A stretch of 64,000 bases of DNA from the NCBI GenBank assembly GCA_016800925.1, contig JABCPU010000121.1, positions 62,001-126,000 on the forward strand, in the 5' to 3' direction. A model generated the notes under the pieces. It was not told the origin of the DNA. It saw nothing but the letters and a program-made list of their open reading frames with translations, and did no database searches. Positions 55,824 to 64,000 of the stretch are shown here, piece after piece. Within the stretch, counting starts at the first letter, position 1. Each line of letters opens with the position of its first letter. The translations under genes were made by a program, and so were the position numbers. This stretch comes from Suillus spraguei. Taxonomy: Eukaryota > Basidiomycota > Agaricomycetes > Boletales > Suillaceae.

Positions 55824-56219
55824 ATTTAAGTTGCTGATGAGTTTGAGCTGGAGAAGTCGATGATTTTTTACAGGTAGGTCTCGACCGTCTTGTCTAACTC
55901 GGACTCGACGGTCAAATGTAACTGACACGAAAAACAGTATGAACTACTGCATGCCTTGTCGAGTGAACGAGTAAAAGATCGTGAAAAAGCGCGAGCTTTG
56001 ATCTAGTTAAGCTGCGTGTCTTTCAACTAACATTTATGACCAGTGGTTGATCTGTGCTTTGTTAACCACAGTACGCGGATATTTCATACACTCATATCAT
56101 GTACTCCTTCCACCAATATCGCTTTTATCCATTACTCGATCAGCAGCGTCCTACGTATTGTTCAATCAACAACAGCACCAACGGGAAAGTAGAAGCACTC
56201 ACTGGTGTATCGCTTGTTC

Positions 56220-56402
56220 TCAGGGTGGGGTATCCTGGTCGGGAACTGTACATAGATTGGCAAAGCAGGCATTGCTTTGATCGCAGCAGTCACTATCCTT
56301 TTTGCAACTCTCGTCCTGTTCGCTACAAATTGGTCGCCTTGCTGTGACAGACATTATAGATGCTGTCAACGCAACCATACAGGTGAGGAAGAAGAAACGC
56401 AT
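56220..56402 (-). CDS. Small secreted six-cysteine (knottin-like) protein 1
   Basis: A 60-residue single-exon frame. The first about 22 residues ('MRFFFLTCMVALTASIMSVT') are a signal peptide, followed by ARR, a dibasic site where a Kex2-type protease could cut. The mature part has six cysteines spaced C-X6-C-X5-CC-X5-C-X4-C, the arrangement of inhibitor-cystine-knot miniproteins. Such proteins are usually secreted, disulfide-stable and act as inhibitors, effectors or antimicrobials; which applies here cannot be told. A TATA box lies 86-93 bp upstream of the ATG. The paralogue at 59324 has an identical first 24 residues. Confidence 0.72.
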   Translation of the reverse strand: MRFFFLTCMVALTASIMSVTARRPICSEQDESCKKDSDCCDQSNACFANLCTVPDQDTPP

Positions 56403-56487
56403 TATTGGTTTGAACTTTGGAGTGGTATGATCTGCTGAGTGCTCGAATGATTTATTTGAGGTTGGGTGGACGCGGATAGATGGCTTG

Positions 56488-56495
56488 CTTTTATA
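56488..56495 (-). promoter_or_regulatory. TATA box of knottin-like gene 1
   Basis: TATAAAAG on the minus strand, 86-93 bp upstream of the ATG; conserved at the same distance in the second copy. Confidence 0.6.
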
Positions 56496-57733
56496 TTATC
56501 GTGAAAAGGCGTTTGGGAAAATGGTTATGCCAGGCGGAATATGATACATTAGCGATTTAATGCACCAGTGATGCAGCTGTGACGAGGCACGTCAAAGCTG
56601 CTGGCAGTTTACCCACCCGGTCTGCATTAATTTCCGATTGTATCCCCTGCTCCACCTCCATTCCTCTCCAACTTCCAAGTGCACCCCTCGCTCGCTACGC
56701 CTCGCTCTTCCACTGCTTTCAACCTGAAGTCAAGGGTGCCAACCTAGGACGAACAGTCACCAACTCAGTGTGATTGAGTCAGGCACAATGGGGATCAGAG
56801 TGATGTATCTGGTGCCCCAGGATAAGATAGTAGTGTGGTGACACCCACGGGGTTATAAACGTTGGGCTCGGGGAACTAGGTGTATAAATGGGGTAGTCAT
56901 CCAGCCTTTCATCAAATTAGCCCGAGTTACATAGCTGATACAACAGGCATACTACTGTAAGCGTAGCGAAATTATATTTTGAGTGGGTCGCCATGCTAAC
57001 CCATGCTTATAGTAAAGACACGTTTGATGTCAAGAAAGTTTCAGATCATAGAGTACGCATGCTGACGGCCCCTGGTGAGATACGTAGCCAGCAATGAGAT
57101 TGAAAATGGCCTCGACAGCGGATGCCTTGATTCCTATGAAATTATACTGTGTTTTAGAACAAGCTCACCGCACTAGCAAAGCTACTGTATCTTACACGTC
57201 GCATCTCTCCATCTCCCAGAGAATTCAAAATTTTAATGCAGCACTGCTCTTCTTCAGGAGCGTATATGAATCTTTGGAATAACAATTGGGTATCATAGGT
57301 GAGAGGCCTACAGTTCAAAGGGCTTCTGCAGCCCTGACGCTAGTTTTAGGGGACTGACATGGAAGCGGAGCCCATGTCAGAAGCGTCCAGCAGAGCCTGA
57401 CCCACTCCTCAGTACCTGCCACAGGCATCCATTTCCTAGGATAAGGATCGGTTGGCTAGATCAGAGGGAGGCTAGTAGAGCGCGGGGGGATGCAGCGGTT
57501 TCGAGCTCTCGTCAGGGGGCTGCTAGCGTTCGTACCTCGTTCCGTTTAGGAATACTACAACTGAGCCTATGTGAACAACGGGAGTACATGGTCTGTGCAA
57601 CACTGCAACTGCAACCAGTCTAGGGCCAGCCAGACGCTTCAGCACTCATGACCCACTGTAAGGGTCGTGTACAGGCTGGGTAGGCAGAGGCCTGCAAGTG
57701 GGACAGAGCTTTATCGCAAGCTCGGCCTTTATA

Positions 57734-58917
57734 TACTTACAATTATTATATAGATTCTGTTTCGGATACACCAGCGACACGGACTACTCAAGATGCCACA
57801 ACGAACGCAAAGGCAAGTGCAAGTACAAAATCTAATTATGTTTGCGTTGCAGGTAAAGAAAAAACGAGCTCAAATCCGGCTGCGCCGCCAACGGAGGCTC
57901 GAAATTCTTACAGGACATGAGTTCAACAGTTCTTGAGAATGGAGACTCATCCTTTTCAGACTTGAACTCCAACTTGTACTAGTATGTCCATGAATTCCGA
58001 CTCGAGTTCCCCCACCACTAGCTCCTTGTCTTCTACCTTTGAGTCAGACACCAATGAACCTTCAGACGACTCATCTGTATACTCAGATCCATCCAGTTTG
58101 AGTACTGTGTCCAGGCTAGACTCAAGCACCGACTCGGACACAGAATGTGAATCTGCAGGATCAAACCCTGACTCAGGCACCGAGGCTGATGACGAGCTTG
58201 ATGCAAGTGCACCCACTAGAGTATTCTTGTTTTCTTTGCCCCTCCATTTTTAGTTGATGCATTCGCACCTGGCTCAGGGTACAATTCCTTTGGAACGGCG
58301 TCGTCAGATGTCACAACACTGACCAGGGACCAAGTCAAAGTATCTGTCCAGCTAACAGTTCCTAAGGTTGAGTTATTTTTTATATGTTTTCTGATATATT
58401 TCACGCACTTGATATCAGGGACTTCCTCATCATCCTCGGCCTTCGCCTCCGCAGTATCTCCGCCTTTGACCGTGCCTGCTAGCTGCTCTTTTGATGGGCG
58501 CTTTTTTACGAGTTTTTGGCGATGATGCTTGTTGGATGTCTTTGTCTTTGAGTGCCATGTTGCTCAAACACGCAGAGTGTACAGTTGCTTGCATGCCAGG
58601 ACAAGTATATTTAATTAGATATAAATTTTCAATAAGAGAAACACAGTTGAATTCAGTGCAGAATCCGATTCATACATAATCGCGTTAAGCGCCTCTTGAG
58701 GCGCTTCGACGATTAAGCTCATAATCCGATTCTCAGCGTCCAAAATCGTTTTTTGAATCGCATTCTGAATCACTCCATAATCGTTCACTCTGACTACCAC
58801 TATTATACTGCTTTTTCTACCAATCACGTTGCTCCATCAGCAGCGTCGTAAGCTCACCGTAAGCATCAAACTTCTTTTTGACAAGCGAAAATTATGGGTC
58901 TTTTCGAAAGACCCATA
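57734..58917. other. Region between duplicated blocks; possible Ser-rich gene
   Basis: On the plus strand 57798 onward gives 'MPQRTQRQVQVQNLIMFALQ' and 'IRLRRQRRLEILTGHEFNSS'. A Ser/Asp/Thr-rich frame (57984-58253) follows, then 'GYNSFGTASSDVTTLTRDQV' after a splice-like 'TTTTTAG' and another piece after 'GATATCAG' near 58418. These might be exons of one plus-strand gene, but frames between them are broken and the Ser-rich frame is open on both strands. At 58687-58706 there is a palindrome with 9-bp arms AAGCGCCTC/GAGGCGCTT. Confidence 0.3.
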
Positions 58918-59323
58918 GTTTAAGTTGCTGATGAGTCCGAGCTGGAGAAGTCGATGATTTTTCACAGGTCTCGACCGTCTTGTCTAACTCGGACTCGACG
59001 GTTAAAATATAACTGACACGAAAAACAGTATGAACTACTGCATGCCTTGTCGAGTGAACGAGTAAAAGATCGTGAAAAGCGAGCTTTGATCTAGTTAAGC
59101 TGCGCCGTGTCTTTCAATTAACACGCATGTTATTTATGACTGGCTGATCTAACCCATTGTGCTTTGTTAACCACAGTACGCGGATATTGATATTTCATAC
59201 ACTCATATCATGTACTCCTTCCACCAATATCGCTTTTATCCACCACTCGATCAGCAGCGTCCTACGTATTGTTCAACCTACAATAACACCAACGGAAAAG
59301 TAGAAACACTCACTGGTGTATCG

Positions 59324-59518
59324 CTACTGCCCGTTCCCAGGGTGGTTATTCTGGTCGGGAAATACACATAGATTGGCACCGCAGATAGCGCTTTGATCGC
59401 AGCAGTCACTACTCTTTTCGCAACTCTCGCCATCTTGGCTGCAAAGTGGTCGCCTTGCTGTGACAGACATTATAGATGCTGTCAACGCAACCATACAGGT
59501 GAGGAAGAAGAAACGCAT
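59324..59518 (-). CDS. Small secreted six-cysteine (knottin-like) protein 2
   Basis: A 64-residue frame, paralogue of 56220-56402. The first 24 codons are identical at the DNA level to copy 1. In the mature part all six cysteines and their spacing are kept, but about 14 of 36 aligned residues differ and the C-terminus is extended by four residues. The non-coding flanks of the two copies are more alike than the mature coding parts, which suggests selection for change. It has the same promoter layout with TATA at 59605-59612. Function unknown. Confidence 0.72.
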   Translation of the reverse strand: MRFFFLTCMVALTASIMSVTARRPLCSQDGESCEKSSDCCDQSAICGANLCVFPDQNNHPGNGQ

Positions 59519-59604
59519 TATTGGTTTGAACTTTGGAGTGGTATGATCTGCTGAGGTGCTCGAATGATTTATTTGAGGTTGGGTGGACGCGGGTAGATGG
59601 CTTG

Positions 59605-59612
59605 CTTTTATA
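59605..59612 (-). promoter_or_regulatory. TATA box of knottin-like gene 2
   Basis: TATAAAAG on the minus strand, 87-94 bp upstream of the ATG, as in copy 1. Confidence 0.6.
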
Positions 59613-60785
59613 TCATCGCGAAAAAGGCGTTTGGGAAAATGGTTATGCCAGGCGGAATATGATACATTAGCGATTTAATGCACCAGTGATGCAGCTGTGA
59701 CGAGGCACGTCAAAGCTGCTGGCAGTTTATCTACTCGGTCTACATTAATTTCTGACTGTATCCCCTGCTCCACCTTCATTCCTCTCCAAGTGCACGCCTC
59801 GCTCGCTACGCCTCGCTCTTCCACTGCTTTCAACCTGAAGTCAAGGGTGCCAACCTAGGACGAACAATCACCAACTCAGTGTGATTGAGTGAGGCACAAC
59901 GGGGATCAGAGTGATGTATCCTGGTGCCCCAGGATAAGATAGTGTGGTGACACCCACGGGGTTGTAAACGGTCGGCTCGGGCATAGAACTAGGTGTATAA
60001 ATGGGGTAGTCATCCAGCCTTTCATATTAGCTGCATACTATCGTAAGTGTAGCGAAATTATATTTTTTGAGTGGGTCGCCATGCTAACCCATGCTTATAG
60101 TAAAGACACGTTTGATGTCAAGAAAGTTTCAGATCATAGAGTGCGCATGCTGGTGAGATACGTAGCCAGCAGATGCCTTGATTCCTATGAAATTATACTG
60201 TGTCTTAGAACAACTTAGCTCACCACACTAGCAAAGCTACTGTATCTTACACGTCGCATCTCTCCATCTCCCAGAGAATTCAAAATTTTAATGCAGCACT
60301 GCTCTTCTTCAGGAGCGTATATGAATCTTTGGAATAACAATTGGGTATCATAGGTGAGAGGCCTACAGTTCAAAGGGCTTCTGCAGCCCTGACGCTAGTT
60401 TTAGGGGACTGACATGGAAGCGGAGCCCATGTCAGAAGCGTCCAGCAGAGCGCCATCGAGCCTGACCTATTCCTTAGTACCTGCCACAGACATCCATCTC
60501 CTAGGATAAGGATCGGTTGGCTGGATCAGAGGGAGGCTAGTAGAGCGCGGGGGGGATGCAGGAGTTTCGAGTTCTCGAGCGCTCGTACCTCGTTCCGTTT
60601 AGGAATACTACAACTGAGCCTATGTGAACAACGGGAGTAAATGGTCTGTGCAACACTGCACTGCAACCAGTCTAGGGCCAGCCAGACGCATCAGCACTCA
60701 TGATCCACCGTAAGGGTCGTATACAGGCTGGGTAGGGAGAGGCCTGCAAGTGGGACAGAGCTTTATCGCAAGCTCGGCCTTTATC

Positions 60786-61214
60786 TGACCACAAGGCCTG
60801 CACGCCATGAGGTCTCCTAATGAAACCGTTTCGGTGACACCTGATCCATGCGAGTAGACGATGCTGAAGTATGTATACGAGGCCTTGAGGTCGCGCTTAT
60901 TATCAACGGGATGACCATGCAGTGGCATACACCGCCCGTCATCTTATTTGGAATAGGCTTCTAGAAACACGAGGATCGCTGGCGAATTTCTGTACCACCA
61001 TCGAGGTATTCTATCAGACGTAAGAAGATGCACCTGGTGCTAATAGTCACAAACTTGCGCACTTCGTTTGCACGGCAATTAGAAGCTGAGCAGCGGATAT
61101 AGGACGACAGACGATACGTACCTTAAAGTTCACTTGAACAAGCGGTGCCCGATTTCCTCGATTCCAATCCAAACACCCACTGGCTGGTGATTTGTGCACT
61201 CTAAACAGTGCTCC
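60786..61214. other. No supported gene
   Basis: Minus-strand fr-pieces 60698-60928 and 61047-61253 show no motif. Spacer between the duplicated block and the WD40 promoter. Confidence 0.45.
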
Positions 61215-61528
61215 TCGTACGTGATACTGTAAAGTCTTCTGTAACATACCCACCTGCTCATTAGAGACTTTGGATACCCGCCAAGATCTTTGCGCATTCC
61301 CCGATACACACCGACTCTTATTGCAGTGCCGAAATTAAAGGACCGGACTCCTGTTTGGTGAGCGATGGCTCATTGGCTTATGCGCCTCTTTTAGCGAAAG
61401 TTGAAGTCAGAGAAGATAAACAAAACCAGGAATATTTGCCGTTGCCAGATAATTCGTTTTAATTCGAAGATCCTGGTGGGCTTCTCTAGCATAGATCTGC
61501 AATACTTGAGACTTCCCCATCGTCAACC
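61215..61528 (+). promoter_or_regulatory. 5' flank of the WD40 gene
   Basis: Directly precedes the ATG at 61529 and matches 47090-47440, where it has lost its gene. No TATA box is obvious. Confidence 0.5.
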
Positions 61529-63355
61529 ATGTCTTCCAAGACCAATAAGAAGACACAGACGCCAACAGTCACACCTCGTCAGATGATGCGAGGCCACACC
61601 AAAAGGGTGAGTGGTATTGTGCACTTGCCTGGAAGACGACGGATCATTACATGTTCATGGGACGGCACACTCCGACTATGGAGGGCGATGCACAGGTAGG
61701 CGAGGATTGGACAGATGAGGAGAGTAGAGTATGGGTGTACACGATGGCATTGTCTCGAAACAGCAAGACAATCGCCAGTGGAAGTTGGGATGGGAAAGTG
61801 AAGTTGTGGGATGTCGAGGCGGAAGAGGTTGTCGCACGATGGACAGGACATACAAGGATTGTGTCGTGAGTATGTTGGGGTAGGGATGATAATCGAGTAC
61901 TGAGCGGGTCCTGGGACGGGAGGGCAAGAATCTGTGATGTCAGGAACGGACAAACGATATTGGAAATCAAGATCGGGCGCGGGTCTGTGTACACGCCGGT
62001 GATATATTCGCCTGATGACAAAAAATTTGCGACCGGAGGATCGCAGTAAAAATTTAGAATGGAAACACTTCAAACACGACCTAATCGTTTTGAGCTTGCC
62101 ATGGGTATTCGACACAGCCACTTGGGAACGTCATTTTTATTTTTATTTTGGAAAAGTTTATTACATAGCGACCGACCGTCTGGCCCTCATTCTAGAGGGT
62201 CATGCCGACTCAGAAGTCTTTGATGTGCTATTACATTGTCTCCAAACAACCGCCTCCTTGCAAGTGCACCATATAACAAAAAGGCGTATTTGGATACCAA
62301 CCCTTCCAGTCTGTCCACCCCTCCAGCACAAAGATAAATTGCAATCTGCAGCCTTTTCTGCTGATAGAAAAGTGCTAGTCACCGGCTGCAAGGACAATAT
62401 TGTGTATGTGTAGGACATTCACGCCATCCTCAAACAAGCTGGTCTCGAAGACCTAGTATCTTATGTGAGTGCAAGTGCCGTATGCCTTACCACACTAATC
62501 TGTCACTCCCAGCTTCCAGCTCGAAAGTCGTTAACGGGCGTACGTGACATATTTTGTCGGAAAAAGTTATTTTTGGTTGGCATGCCTTATAGGGCATTGT
62601 AAGCAGTGTGTTGGAAGCGGACCCGAAAATATTGCAAGCGGAGTTTAATTAGCACTTGCATCCTGATCACAACCTGATTTGGAGACAGATTAGGGATAAA
62701 TTTTGATAAAAGCTTCGTTTACGGCGCCTTGTAAGCCCGACATGATTGTAATTAACCATTTCAATATCAAAATTCCTTCCGCTACTCATGCCCATCAAGT
62801 ACCGCTAGGCTTTTTCGATGGCGCCCAAGTGACATTTGTACTCAGCCCTCTGTAGCACGTGGTGGCTATACTCTTTCTGCTGCACACAATCCTCGCGGTG
62901 CTCACCCATCCTTTTCTGCTAATCCACATGCCGTTCTTGTACGCCTTTCGTCGTTCTTTCATCCTTCTCACACTAGTGCCGATGGACCAACCAAATTTCA
63001 GCAACACCCATGGCGCTCCATCTTCACTCGTAGTCCTCGTATTATCGAAGTTCCTACAGTACAGGACAGAAAGGTGTTTTTTCTTCTCGTCCATTTCCCA
63101 TCTCTGGTTCAATAATTTCTGTCCAGTCATTGTACGTTGCCCCGCGGCCGCGGCCCCAGCAGTGAAGCCAATTGCGCGTCCAGGCCCCCTCAGAATCTCG
63201 GCCTACTGCCACCTCGACGTCCACCACAGCTGCTCAAGGTACTAGCGCTGCCACACCAGTCGGAGCAACCGCACAATCACCACCCATCCCATTGTGGGCT
63301 CGTCTCGTACTGTTTCTCTATTGCGCATCTCTCCCGCACGCCAACGGTGATTAAT
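61529..63355 (+). pseudogene. WD40-repeat gene, decayed
   Basis: Starts 'MSSKTNKKTQTPTVTPRQMM', then WD40 repeats 'RGHTKRVSGIVHLPGRRR..CSWDGTLRLW', 'TIASGSWDGKVKLWDVEAEE', 'VLSGSWDGRARICDVRNGQT' and 'NNRLLASAP'. It continues to the 'AILKQAGLEDL' region near 62440, and the 3' end has the tail 'LWARLVLFLYCASLPHANGD'. Breaks: a frame change near 61675 (the first frame hits TAG at 61697), TGA at about 61867 where WD40 proteins have Trp ('VWSVCW'), TAA at 62047, and further frameshifts beyond. About seven repeats were present originally, a full propeller. The family is abundant in mushroom genomes. Confidence 0.78.
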
Positions 63356-64000
63356 GCAGCAGCGGCATGTATATAAAACATTTTATCTTTCATTTCTCCC
63401 ATTACTCCATTAACATCGTTTCTTGGTCGTGAAATTGGCATAATACGTCAAACTCGATGATACTATCACAGTCGTGGCAGAAGCATGACGCTCATTCCGA
63501 AGTTTAGAGTTCTGGCATGCAGAGTCACAGGCCCACAGCACACGAGTGAAGGATGAAGCGTGGAACTATCGGTACTTGTTGAAGTGAATGGATCGCTGCT
63601 TTCACATCAGATTTTTGCTTCTATTTACTTGAAGCTTAACAAACATCAGGGTCCCGCCTTTTACGATACTATTCGGTGGAATGCGGCGAAATCCTAAGAC
63701 CCGCGGATAAGTCCTCCTCACAATGACGAAAGAGTTGCCTGTGACAGGCTCTGTCGCACATTTTTGAAATATATTTTACAGTTTTGTAGTTATTGAGTTA
63801 TACAAGATCATAATCATAATAAGCTTTCTACAACCGTGGGTCGCAGACACTATGCTGTTTGACAGCTACTGCTAAAGTGTGCTTGCGGCGGTGTCCAGGC
63901 AGGGCGGCCTTAAAGGTATCGTAATAAACGAGACCCTGTTATTTGTCCAGTGACAAGTGAATAGAAGCGGCAAGGTAGCTGCCAATGCTTTTTTGACATA
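63356..64000. other. No supported gene
   Basis: 3' flank of the WD40 gene and further DNA without recognisable genes or repeats up to the window end. Confidence 0.5.

Larger units (their letters stand above)
55824..57733. repeat. Duplicated block, copy 1
   Basis: About 1.9 kb from 'AATTTAAGTTGCTGATGAG' to 'GCAAGCTCGGCCTTTAT', repeated at 58918-60785 at an offset of about 3.09 kb with roughly 90% or higher identity and small indels. It carries a knottin-like gene, a conserved gene fragment (57190-57295 minus) and a repeat with the hairpin CTGACATGG...CCATGTCAG (near 57354). Confidence 0.92.
58918..60785. repeat. Duplicated block, copy 2
   Basis: Second copy of 55824-57733. Differences include small insertions and a segment lost near 60160-60180. 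Same internal order: knottin-like gene, conserved gene fragment (60250-60355 minus), CTGACATGG hairpin (near 60410). Confidence 0.92.

Noticed and set aside
57956..58253. Ser-rich ORFs on both strands
   Set aside because: Low-complexity TCN/NGA pattern opens both strands; not enough evidence for a gene on either, so only mentioned within the regional entry.

Overview
This is a transposon-rich piece of a filamentous fungal genome, almost certainly a mushroom-forming basidiomycete (Agaricomycetes). The evidence is short introns of about 50-60 nt with GT-AG (once GC-AG) borders, and several families typical of that group: a KDZ-type transposase with a cysteine-cluster N-terminus, a FunK1-type kinase, DUF6534 membrane proteins, WD40 genes with an 'LVLFLCCASP'-type tail, and chromodomain Ty3/gypsy elements. 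The species cannot be told from the sequence.

Layout. 1-5.35 kb: little recognisable coding, one 135-bp inverted-repeat pair. 5.35-6.9 kb: decayed FunK1 kinase abutting an LTR-like repeat (family B). 6.9-11 kb: two family B copies around non-coding DNA. 11.0-18.6 kb: a nearly complete Ty3/gypsy chromovirus (family A, minus strand) with 475-bp LTRs, gag, a pol broken by two frameshifts and one stop, and an intact third ORF downstream of integrase. 18.6-31.5 kb: a large composite DNA element consisting of a decayed KDZ transposase gene and four accessory genes in alternating orientations, flanked on both sides by arrays of about 80-bp dyad-symmetric monomers. 31.7-37.5 kb: nested LTR debris and a second, older family A element that keeps the same third ORF. 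38-40.5 kb: a mobile-gene fragment, a heptamer minisatellite and a cluster of perfect hairpins. 40.9-50.6 kb: two copies of a DUF6534 membrane-protein gene; the first has a premature stop, and a LINE with an 11-bp target-site duplication sits just after it. 51-52.4 kb: 3' part of a WD40 gene. 54.2-55.1 kb: an intact DUF2470/DUF4499 gene. 55.8-60.8 kb: a duplicated 1.9-kb block, each copy with a small secreted six-cysteine (knottin-like) protein. 61.2-63.4 kb: a second, broken WD40 gene.

How it fits together. Most of the window is a graveyard built by nested insertion and local duplication. In the repeats and transposon genes many nonsense changes are CGA to TGA, and the three differences between the gypsy A LTRs are all CpG to TpG/CpA, which points to cytosine methylation or a CpG-directed RIP-like process. 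The best candidates for something new are the multi-gene KDZ element with palindromic end arrays, the fast-evolving third ORF of the gypsy family, and the paired knottin-like genes whose signal peptide is identical while the mature peptide has diverged. No tRNA, rRNA or CRISPR array was seen.
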